This document shows positions 12,115 through 22,215 of a DNA stretch of 64,000 nucleotides, piece by piece. The notes beneath the pieces are model-generated. The model did not search any database. It was given only the letters and a program-made list of their open reading frames with translations, and was not told the DNA's origin. A program made the position numbers and the translations under genes. Position 1 is the first letter of the stretch; every line of letters starts with the position of its first letter. Source of the stretch: Micrasema longulum (taxonomy: Eukaryota > Arthropoda > Insecta > Trichoptera > Brachycentridae); the NCBI GenBank assembly GCA_022494885.1, contig JAGVSM010002966.1, positions 62,001-126,000 of the forward strand, in the 5' to 3' direction.

Positions 12115-12567
12115 GATAGTTGGGGTTCAAACTATCAATAGGATTGCAGTGAGTCACATTTTGCTGGAGTATGCGATTCTATAAAATGCTGCAAACGCCT
12201 AATTGCATTCCATCGGCAACACTGCTGACTAGTCCAAATTGTTAGCGTCCACGCCGCAAACCCTGGGCAACGAGATCACACTCATAGCGGTGTGATCATA
12301 GCAGATAACGAGAGGATGAAAGGCGAGTTTTTGGCGCCTCAAAACCAAATCCAATCAGCTAAGGGAAGGTAACCCCGACATAATAATCCACCAAAGAAGG
12401 CAGCGGAAAACCACACTTGTCATCTTTTCCCAGGACTACGGCGAGTACATCAATAAGCAATCGTCCTGGCTGCAAAATATAAAAATAGCGCAGGACAGAT
12501 ACATATGCTTTTGCTGTAGTGATCGCCAACGTCGCGTCGGCGGGACCCAGCAAGGCACTAGGGAAGA
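12115..12567 (+). mobile_element. Insertion inside LINE A, (GAA)n-tailed
   Basis: This 450-bp segment splits the LINE A 3' UTR. The 8-mer ATTTCTGT stands on both sides (about 12107-12114 and 12568-12575), as expected of a target duplication. Its right end is GGGAAGAAGAAG, a simple-repeat tail on the + strand. It is GC-richer than its surroundings and contains a stem-loop (ATCCTAATGATAG with CTATCAATAGGAT) near its left end. The residues before the tail resemble the decayed end of a LINE E-like protein, but weakly. The antisense 64-codon ORF here is probably chance. Confidence 0.5.
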
Positions 12568-12730
12568 AGAAGATTTCTGTATATCTTTAACTTTTTTTTT
12601 TTGTTTTCTATTGAATATGTTTTGTAACTTGAATTATAAAAACTAAACATTTATTTTATTGGTTGGTTGGAAGAAAGTAAATTGAAAATAAGCCTGCCAA
12701 TGTGCAATTAACATTATGTACAAAAAGGTA
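12568..12730 (+). repeat. LINE A 3' UTR, lower part
   Basis: Continuation of the copy at 11693-12113: TTTCTATTGAATATGTTTTG, a TTATTTTATTGGTTGGTTGG block and AAGCCTGCCAATG. These match the reversed 3' UTRs at 5320-5420 and 9130-9240. Confidence 0.7.
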
Positions 12731-12740
12731 AAAAAAAAAA

Positions 12741-12846
12741 AATAACACTATGAAATATTTTAATGTAAAAACACCCACGTCGGGAATCGAACCAAGATCT
12801 CTTGCATGCTAAGCAAACACGGTGCCATTACACCATGAGGCTGACA
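12741..12846 (-). repeat. SINE family 2, tRNA-like head
   Basis: On the minus strand the order is CTCATGGTGTAATGGCA (A box), GCATGCAAGAGATC, GGTTCGATTCCCGA (B box) and the start of the body, TGAAATATT. It ends in an A-rich run near 12729-12742. Only the head is present. Confidence 0.72.
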
Positions 12847-12854
12847 CATAGATA

Positions 12855-13270
12855 TAAGAAGAAATGCATACTTGCCTATGTATTTTTTCCGATTAATCCG
12901 TGGTATTACGATCAACATAGGTGTAATGGAGAGTATTTTTCTTTATGTTCCTAATGACTACCTTAGACATAGAGAGCTTAAGCTGTTTTATCTTCCTGCT
13001 TGCAGAACCAACCTGCCGATGGTAATGCCAGTAGGAAAAGCAATGTCTTTACTCAACCGTATCTCTTCGGATATTGACATCTTTTATATTAGTGAAAAAA
13101 GTTCAGAGAGGAAAGCATTCTTTTTCAATAATTGCTGGGTATTTTTATTTTACAATTTTCGTATATTTAAATTTGAGTATTATTTTTTTCGTTTCATGTA
13201 TGCATTGAAATATTTTGTAATGTACATAAACGTTTATAAAATAAATAAATTGAAATTGAAAATAATCTAG
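12855..13270 (+). pseudogene. LINE C-terminal fragment, unassigned
   Basis: The frame 12872-13270 reads ESIFLYVPNDYLRHRELKLF, then ACRTNLPMV and SLLNRISSDIDIFY. This is the pattern at the end of many Jockey/R1-type LINE proteins (VP....RxRELF, RTNYG..SPLNRM..L.NE...DIDLF). It is followed by an AT-rich 3' UTR ending in AAATAAATAAATTGAAATTG. The 5' part is missing and I see no other copy in the window. Confidence 0.68.
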
Positions 13271-14193
13271 GTTTTTTTGCTCTTGTAAAATTCGTTATTC
13301 GTTAATGATCCCGATCTTGCTGTGTACGCTTCATTTGTTGTTCGTACATAGTCTCCGTTAGTAAATCAAGAGAGAGGAAAAGTCACAGTAAATTTTCTCT
13401 TTCCTTCTGTACCTAATCTTTTTCCGTTTGTATGGATAGAATACAGTTTATTATTTGCTTTTGTTTTGGTAAATAAGAAAGCTTTCATTCTATTGCCAAA
13501 ATGGATTTTCTTTTATTTGTTTAAGCAAGAGTAATAATAAGGCAAGAGGATAAATACTTACCCTGGTACAGTAAGACACTTCATTATAATCCGGAATATT
13601 TCCTCTTCCCGGAATCAGAAAAGGTCTCTCGTAATTAAATTGAAGATTTTTCCATTTTTATGCCGTAAATTTCATTAACCAACGACCGAAAAAGATCAAT
13701 ACATGATATTATTTTAAAAGATCGTAAGTCCTGTTTTTATTTATATTACTAAGTGTGTTCAAAATAGTCCTATTTTAATTGTTATTTTATCTTCTTTGGG
13801 AATAAAACGGTGAAGAGAATTTTGAAAAATTGATCAAGAATTAATTTATGAACAGAGTCTGAGTCAGAGAGTATTTTATACTGACACTAAAATTTGCGTA
13901 AAAAATATCAAGTAATGGTGATAAAATTGACGAGTGTGCGGGGGGCTTGTATGGATTTGTGTTATTTTCAACATCCCACTTTTTCAATGTTTCAGTTACT
14001 AGATTTTGAAAAAATAATCTTTGTGTTTAAGATTCCTATCATTGTTTCCACTTAAGTTACATTTAACACGCCATTTATTTAATTATTAATTCTCAAATAT
14101 TATTTTACATACATATATCTGCATGTGATAGGTAAACTACGGTATTACTAAGTCAACACCAAATTTTTCTTCCTTAGTTAGGAGGTAAATAGT
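13271..14193. other. Gene-free stretch
   Basis: No gene or classifiable repeat seen; ordinary AT-rich sequence. Confidence 0.5.
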
Positions 14194-14201
14194 ATTAACT
14201 C

Positions 14202-14993
14202 CATAGAATTAAGAATAGACCATAAACCGCATACGCACATCAAACAGAAGGCGACTCAACTACTCATAAATGAGTAGGTTTACGTTTTGCCCCATTAGTT
14301 TGTTTGCATACGTTCGCTCAGTACGCAACCTCTGATTTGAATTCAACTATGCCGTGTAATGTCATAAATACTGCTAGAATTCTAAAGAAACAGGATGGCA
14401 TCACATTTAACGTGTAATTAACAAACGAATATTTAAGTAGCTAATGCATTACTTAAAAATTTAATTATTTTTCCACCTGTCAGATTGTCGAAGAAACAAA
14501 ATGGAAATTTCGTTAGTGTTGCCAGGGTAGTGTTTTTTTACTCTACTTTGCTCATTTAACAAAAGAACTAAAAAAAATAGACCTCGGATTAAACAACGCC
14601 GTGGGGAACATTTGAACGACATTATCTTTAAAACATAAAATAATATTTAACATGATATAAAAATATCCGTTTTGTGTCAAATAAAATTTGTTTTATATTT
14701 TAAGTTCAAAGTTCATAAATTCAATTACTCTTATTAAATGACCTTTCAATTATCTAATCTGTTGTGTCAATCAATGTTTCCGCGTGCACAATGAAATTTT
14801 AGAGAAATTAACAGATTACTTTTTTTTTACCTTACATTTGTGTTATGATTATTTTTTTCCCATCAATCAACATTATCCGGCGACTTAACGTATGCGCGCG
14901 GTAAAAGTGTGTCTAAGTGGGGGAATTATTGGATACAGTCCGATGTATTCAAATATGATTCTACGCTCCTTCTGGACTATACTTAATTCTATG
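14202..14993. mobile_element. Non-autonomous DNA transposon, copy 1 (792 bp)
   Basis: The ends are inverted repeats of about 24 bp: CATAGAATTAAGAATAG on the left, CTATACTTAATTCTATG on the right. The 8-mer ATTAACTC flanks both sides (14194-14201 and 14994-15001), a perfect target duplication. The interior matches 48372-49172 along nearly its whole length, and the left part matches 21041-21360. No transposase frame is present. An 8-bp duplication fits hAT- or P-type transposition, but the TIR does not match a family I know. Confidence 0.88.
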
Positions 14994-15001
14994 ATTAACT
15001 C

Positions 15002-17109
15002 TTTATTTCATTATTAATAAATATACTTTATGTTTTTTTGTTATAACTTCACACTACATTAGATATAAAAGACAGTAAGATATTATACAGTACTATGAAG
15101 AGTACGAAAAAAAAACTATAAATAGTTTATTTTGCAAAAAAAAAATACTTGTAAATACCTACTTACATGTTTTGTGCAAATAATTATAAAATAGAGTTAG
15201 CTATTTTATAAAAAAAACTCAATTTTAATATTTCTCATATATACATAAATTTCATTTCTAGCAAATCAAGACGTTACTACGAAAAGATTCCTTTATTTTT
15301 AATTTCCGTTATAAAAATATAGGTAATAAATAAATGCATGTGTTAAAGTCCACTGCTAACAATTTTTTAGCCTTTTGTTGATGAATTACGGGAATTCAAA
15401 GGGCTCACAGGAGTTATCTGTAAATAGAGAGCCATTGATAAAAATAACAGAATTATTCTAATATAACTTAAAGTATTTAAAATTAAATAAAAATGAAATA
15501 TAAGTAAAGTAAAATACACATTTGCTTGTCTTTAAAAGGTAAGGTAGCGGGAGACAAATTTTAGAGTTCGCCTTGTATTGAATTAATAATTTAGCAAGCT
15601 GCCGTGAGTCGGTTACATGAAATATAATTAAAGTTTTGATATAATAAACAACACATGCTTAGGTGTAAAAGCAAACTTTCCACTCAGTTTTACTACTGCG
15701 CAAGTAACATTCGTCAAAGGCGTATCTTTGTGTAACTAGTAAGCCGAGTTATATGTGACTTGTTTACTCTGGGAGAAGGTCTGTTGCTTCTAATGCATTT
15801 AAAGTGCTTCCTAAAGAAAACTTCATCTCACATTAAATGGAACCGTTTTCATATCTAGATATTTGCTTTGCACAATGCTATTTTTAAAAGCCATTCTACT
15901 TATGAGAAAAATTCTTAGAATAAAATAAAAATGGCCATCAATATTATTTCTACGTCGTAAATTTTGATAAAGGAAGTTCGGTTCTAAACATTGAGAAGTA
16001 TTGAATCAACACATATATTTCATCATTATTTAACCCTAATAAGGCACTACATTTTAAATTAAATGCAGCATATTTTAATCATCTGTTACTGGAAAGTAAG
16101 GTGCTCTAGGTCCCGGGTTCGATTTTTGGAAAGATTGATAAGAAATAAATTATTTTAAAGGTGGATTTCTATATAAGTATCAGAACAAACATAATGATAA
16201 CCTTATACATCACTAAATGAAGATAGAAAAACGGTGATTATGACTTACGCATTAATTGCAGTATTGTCGTTGCAGAAAGTTTCCCAAAATCGCAGAAAAA
16301 GATCAAATCGATAAAAATGGCCCCTGTTACACTGAAAATCTGTCAAAAAAATAATTCATCGTAATAAAAGCTGAAAATAAATTCCAACCAAACAGCTCAC
16401 TTAAGCTGTCGGCGTCGCGTCGACAGTGACAGAAATCGGCTTTGTAAAAACCAAATCAGCGTCACGCAACCGTAACATACATTATTGTGTCTCGTAGGAG
16501 AGCATAGATGTCAACTAAAAAAATTACCATGTTTTAACAACGACTCTTGGCAAAATAAAAACCTTGTTTAAAGAAGGGAAACGGCTATAAGAGACATCCT
16601 TTTTGAGTAACACCAAATCAGCGTATAATTATCCAATATGGAGAGCAATCACTACTGTTTTAAAATTAGAGAAAATGAATGATTTGGATTTTTTAACGAC
16701 CAAGCTATCCCCTATAAATGGAAGCTGAGTCTCATTGATATAAATTATATTTAATATTAACTAAATCTACTCTCATAACTGCCATAACGCGCAGTTCATT
16801 CAACAAACTACTCACCACATTCCAAATACACGAAGCAATAGTAACGCCAACATAAATAATATCCGAATTTATTTATTTTATTCACAATGTATTTATGCAA
16901 CATTTATTGAGAACAAATCTTAACTACGTGGAATTAAAGTCCTGTATCGAGTTAAAACGAATAGATGCATTGCTTTTTTACACCATGCATATCACCATAT
17001 ATGTTTATTATACAGAACTAAAACATCATTAAAAATTGAAAAAAAAACATTTGAAGTATATGAAAAAATAAAATTTGAAAAAATTAACTCAAATATTTGA
17101 AAAACCAAC
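15002..17109. other. Gene-free stretch with a tRNA-like B box
   Basis: Mostly featureless. CCCGGGTTCGATTTTTGG near 16112-16129 resembles a pol III B box, so a decayed SINE may lie at 16080-16150, but no family body is evident. Confidence 0.4.
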
Positions 17110-17670
17110 AAAGAGTTTCTCACTCTGAGTCCTCCCCCTGAGGAAAATCTAGTCCTGAAACTCCTTTCTGAAAATAGATTTTGTCCTTAAGAGTTTAACA
17201 TGCTCTTCCTTATTGTTATTGTCTCTGAGCAAAAGTCGTCCGGGTTTTGGGTTTAACATAATTTATTCCCTGGAAAAACCTTGTACAAACGTTTTGTTGA
17301 GACCTCTCCTTATTTTTCGACCAGAAGTGTGTCAGTGCCTCTTTTAGGTAAAGTTTCCTCACATCTAGTTACTCCATGTACTGGAACAACTTTTCTGATG
17401 GATATGTGGAGGATGCTGAATTATGATTCTAAGCAATAGTTTTTGCGAAATTATTGAGGCTCTAAGATAGATGCCGCAAAACCTCCCCTGCCAGCTATTC
17501 CAAGGGTGACAGTGGGTTGTAGCAGAGAAAAGTACGCACTTCAGCTAATATCCAGAATGTCTCTCAGAGAGCAGAAAGTATGGCAAAGCTTTCTCAACTA
17601 AGACGTCAGTGACCTGAGGCTCCCATCGTAGATTCATGTCAATGATAACACCAACATCTTATATAGTTTA
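17110..17670 (-). pseudogene. LINE B RT C-terminal region
   Basis: On the minus strand, upstream to downstream: DVGVIIDMNLRWEPQVTDVL (the LGVxxDxxLxWxxH block just after the RT domain), an alpha-helical stretch, VTRCEETLPKRGTD, and near the end NYVKPKTRTTFAQR. The last block also occurs at 25849-26037, which defines the family. Several stops and at least one frameshift interrupt it. Confidence 0.7.
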
Positions 17671-19150
17671 ATTCTTATGTCATCTTATAGTCCAGTTAGA
17701 AATTTGTATAGTATGTTGTGTTGTGTACGTAATTGGTGCTGTGTTAGTGGTTAGGCCGTTTGAAAATGTGCCACAGCGTAAATAAATTCTGTCTCCTTTT
17801 CTCTCGCCAATTTGAATCCTGTCTCTTTCGCACCTGTATAAGGTTCCAAAACTATTTAGTTTATCATTTTGTCACCGGCTAAACTCGGCTAACATACTCA
17901 GTAATTGCCAAATTGATTTCGGTTTACCGCACCGCGTAAAAATAAAAATACAATTAATAATAAACTTTACTAAATTTATGTGACAAAGAAGAAATCATCA
18001 GTGTGGAGTTTTGCTGCGGCTTTCCAGAGGAACCAAAAATCTACAAAAGGTCAGTCCTTCTCAATTTTCTTTCATATTCCAATTTTGCGCTGTGACATAA
18101 ATACATTTTTATACCTACTGTCGAGAACCAACTTACGCATCGCCAGTTAGGTTTTTGTTTTTTGTAAGACTGTCTGCACAATAAAGGTATTTATAATAAA
18201 TAATTAAAATTAATATCTTAAAATTAAAAAATAAATAATAAGCGGAAATAAAACGCAATTGAACGCAAAGAGAACATCAATGCCAAACGTACAAAATCGG
18301 AAATGATAAAATAAATATAATTGTATATTTTTCAAAGATACCTAGAATTTTCATGTAAACATACAAAATATACTTATTTTCGTCAGACCTACTATGATTA
18401 CATAAATTGAGCACTGTTGGTTAAATTTTTTTTTCAAACTTGAAAAAAAATATTTAAAGGCATTTAAAACAAACAAACAAAAAAGAGGGAAGCTTCAATA
18501 TAAAGGAATTCCATTTAAACAAGTAGTATTTTTATATCTTCTATCTCGCTGGAATATAAATAATTTGATGCAATATCGACTCAAAAGCTCCGCTAAACAC
18601 ACACAGAATATAAAACTTTAGATCCATTTTACATAGATGTTTCCAGAACGCGGTCTGATTATCTTGACAGTACCACTGGCGCAAATGCTATGCCGCGTAT
18701 TACTTCGTTTATATTGTGAATTTTGTTTAGTCCCGGAATAATAATGTAGCCAGCGGTGTGACAGAAACGTGGGATGCATGTGAAACAAAAAATATACGTG
18801 CATCTATAGGGAGATCATCCCTTCTAGGGTTGTTTATTTTTATTAAAAACTCTCCGCGGGATTAAATGTGCTATAATGTAATAACAGCGAACTGAAATAC
18901 AGGGTGTGAGTAAAGGAGTTCTAGGAAGAACGACAGATTTAAATAAGCGTTATTTTAATTTTTTCAAATTGTTTTTGTGAAAAAACGTTTCCTTTAAAAA
19001 GCCGTATGTTAATTAATATAAAATCAAATGCAAAAGGGTAAATTCATAAATAAGGAATAACTTTGAAAACATTTAGAGTGGATTTTTACAAATCCAGGAA
19101 AATAATTTTTGACTATGAAAAAACTTTTTTAAACTCTCTAAAATTAAAAA
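17671..19150. other. Gene-free stretch
   Basis: No gene or recognisable element. The 61-codon reverse ORF at 18618-18803 has no motif. Confidence 0.5.
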
Positions 19151-19159
19151 TTTGTCAGT

Positions 19160-20035
19160 GTAATAAGTTTACGTTCCTTCAATTATGTTCATGTTATTAT
19201 CGATCTGGGTGTTTTGTTCGATTCAAAATTATTATTTAAAGAGCACATAACTGTAAAATTATTAGGATTTGTACTTAGAACCGGAAAAGATTTTAATAAT
19301 TTAAACACATTAAAATATCTTTACACATCTCTAGTTAGAAGCCAACTAGATTATAAATCTCCAATATGGTCACCTTATCAAATCACTTTATCAGATTCTA
19401 TTGAGAGAATTCAGAATAAATTTCTTAGATATATTAATTTAAAGGTGGGGTTTTCTACAAATCAATTAAATTATAACAAAATTTTAGACTCTCTTAAATT
19501 AACTAAATTGCAAGAACGAAGAACATCGACCGATCTTACGACTTTATATAAAATAATAAATCCAATGTTTGATACCCCCGATCTACTGAAATTGATTTCA
19601 TTCTATGTACCACCTAGGTTAAACAGAACGTCTACAATATTTTATTGTCAAAATTCTCGAACGGTAGCTCAATATAACTCACCTATTGTTAGATTACAGA
19701 ATACCGGGAATGAATATGTATCACATTTTGATATATTTAGTTTATCTCTGCCAAACTTAAAAAATAAAGTGACCATCATATTTTTATCAAAAATAGCAAA
19801 TCATCTTCAGAAGATTGGGTTGGAATAGTTATAATTTGATTGATTAATGTATTTTGTTATTGTATAATTTATTTAAAATATATATGTATTTTAAGTAATT
19901 AATAATGTGTACAGTACGAGTATATTAATATTTCATACTCGATTTTTTTTAAAAATAAATATTTTTAAGCACTCTTTATACCACATATATGTAAATGGCA
20001 GAAATGCCGTATATAAATAAATAAATAAATATCAA
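19160..20035 (+). pseudogene. LINE D RT C-terminal region and 3' end
   Basis: This is the longest readable LINE frame of the window (about 208 codons, ending with a stop at 19826-19828). Without an ATG it enters as VHVIIDLGVLFDSKLLFKEH, then TSLVRSQLDYKSPIWSPYQ and IQNKFLRYINLK. These are the standard blocks after the RT catalytic core in Jockey/I/CR1-type elements. A 3' UTR follows, ending with ATGGCAGAAATGCCG and (TAAA)n at 20010-20033. The RT core and endonuclease are missing, so it is a dead 5'-truncated copy. Confidence 0.82.
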
Positions 20036-21040
20036 AATTTGAATCGGTCAACTATATTAAAAAAATTCCTCTCCTCCTTTTCTCTTCTCTATTTACTCAT
20101 CCCATCTTTCTCTTTTTTTTCTCTCGTCTTATGTAATCCATTAATTTTTCTCTTTACTGTGTAACATGTTCTTTCATTATTTTTGTGAAAAACTTTAACG
20201 GGATGTTTGTACTATTTTTTATATTTTTATACACTTGCTGTTTTTCCTAAATTAAAAACTATCAATGTATATAAAAACCGCATTCGTTCTAATTTTCGAG
20301 TTTAAAAACGAGTACACACGAACTGGCTCGTAGTTGGCGTACTTTACTCTTCATAATTATTATTTCATTTATATTTTTACTACAAAAAGCCATATTTTTA
20401 GCTCAGACTTTCATACTGCCTTCTCCAAATCTCTGTTTCAATCAAGCTTTTTCATTTGAATTTATTTTATACTGTAATTTAATCACTGTGATTATTATTT
20501 ATTTAATATGGTTGTGTAGAAAGTTCTTTGAAACGTAAATCAATGAATAAATATGGTCAATTATCATTTCGTAATAGTTCTATTATTATTAAAATTTTAA
20601 TGTAAGTATGACAGCTGTGCAATTCCCAACAAACAGTAATGTCTCTTTTAAAGTGCTTTCACAGTTGCTTATCTTTCGGCGCAGCACTATCACAATATAT
20701 TGTTGCATTATTCAAGGGAACGGTTTCAGAAACAGTTTTGATGATTTTACTCCGCTCTAGAGACACAATGTAACTTTAAATTTATTTGTGGTTTAGCCAA
20801 ACTTCAATGAATACAAATACTGCGCCATTTTCTTCTTGTTTGAACCACGTTCCATACTTTCCGGGGCATAATGAATTGCACTCGCAGAGAAATTACATCA
20901 AAACAAATTGAGGATTAATTAAATTTAATCACTGTGCCGGTCTACGCACGCAATAAAATATTTAGATGGAATGAGCAGTCTACAATTTATATTTTAATAA
21001 CCCCATATTACATAAAACTGCTTTATTTATAAGTCTAAAT
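20036..21040. other. Gene-free stretch
   Basis: A T- and CT-rich stretch at 20060-20160, otherwise ordinary AT-rich sequence. Nothing coding seen. Confidence 0.5.
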
Positions 21041-21360
21041 CATAGAATTAAGAATAGTCCAGAAACCGCATACGCGCATCAAATAGAAGTCGACTAAACT
21101 TGTCTTAAATAAGTAGTTTTACGTTTGACCTATTAGTTTCTTCGTAGACGTCACTCAGTACGCAACTCCCGATTTTAATTCAACTATGCCGTGAAGTGTC
21201 GTTATCGGATCTTAAAGAAACAATATGGGATCATATTTCCTGTACAGGTAGCAAATGCGCGTGTAAGTAGCTAATGCATTACTTAAAAAATGAATTATTT
21301 TTCCATCTGTCAGATTGTCAAAGAAAACAAAATAGACGTTTTGTTAGTGTTGCCGAGGTC
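21041..21360. mobile_element. Non-autonomous DNA transposon, truncated copy
   Basis: It starts with the family TIR (CATAGAATTAAGAATAGTCC) and follows the 14202-14993 copy for about 320 bp, up to TTAGTGTTGCC. The match then breaks into LINE E sequence. The right half and right TIR are not found downstream, so a deletion or rearrangement removed them. Confidence 0.8.
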
Positions 21361-21540
21361 GTGGGACGCAGAAGGGTCGGAAGAAAACAGCTTTCCTGGC
21401 TTCGAAACATCCGAGTATGGACCAGAAGTAGAACTGTGTAGAAGCCGTTTTGCACTGCTCAGGATAGGGAAGCTTTCTCCTAAATGGTCGTCAACGTTGA
21501 GGGGACCCGATATGACACGTGAAGAAGAAGAATGATTTGT
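21361..21540 (+). pseudogene. LINE E C-terminal tail
   Basis: Read in the frame aligned with LINE E: LSWLRNIRVWTRSRTV, then TAQDREAFS and VVNVEGTRYD, ending in GAAGAAGAAG. The copy at 28537-28830 has the same blocks (MSWLRNIRDWAG, LAQDRNAYS). There are stops inside. It begins exactly where the truncated DNA transposon ends. Confidence 0.68.
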
Positions 21541-22054
21541 ATTCCATGAACTGCATTATTTTCTCACATTGTATAGTTAATCTGTAAAAGGTTTATTCTG
21601 CTCAAATGTTCATTTTTCACATTTATATCTTTCATATGTCACTATTCGGTATTCCTTAATAACGCTTATTTTATAATATTTATCTGTGACAAGCTATTCA
21701 CAGTTTTTATACTTATTCTGAGTACTCTACCGTTGAGAATTTTTACTATATTATATTTGTTTTGTATGAGTTGCACCAAATCTTTGTTTATCATGTGTCA
21801 TTGAGATAAAAAAAAAAAATGAAATGAAAAAAGTGTTCCAATTTTAAAAAATACATGCGAATGAAATATTTATTTACATCATGAGAGGAATTTCGTTTTA
21901 CAAATTTAATAACAGTTATATTTAAAGTATTTTCTGTATACAATGGAAGCTGCTTGAAACGTGTTTGTTTTATATGCATAAAATATGTACGCCACCAAAG
22001 ATAAATAAGATGTTTCATCCTCCTTGTCAACTTATACAAAAAAAAAAAGATAAG
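21541..22054. other. Gene-free stretch
   Basis: AT-rich; the 82-codon reverse ORF at 21791-22039 has no recognisable motif. Confidence 0.5.
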
Positions 22055-22215
22055 GTCTCATGACATTGTAGAAATTTACTAATCTGAGGTCCGAGGTTCG
22101 ATACCTGTTTTACTATAACTCGATTCCCCTTTTCTATTTCAGTTACATGTAACTTTTTGTAAGTGTCGTCAAAATTGTAATATTTGGGTAAAAATATAAC
22201 AGCGCAAATATTTAT
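22055..22215 (+). repeat. SINE family 1, divergent copy
   Basis: B-box-like GAGGTTCGATACCTG, then ACTCGATTCCCCTTTTCT and GCGCAAATATTTATC follow the layout of family 1, with more substitutions than the other copies. Confidence 0.55.

Noticed and set aside
12741..12846. tRNA gene
   Set aside because: A and B boxes are present, but the acceptor arms do not pair and the segment continues into the SINE 2 body. The same applies to the heads at 5705, 32161, 35400, 47612, 50575 and 60660.
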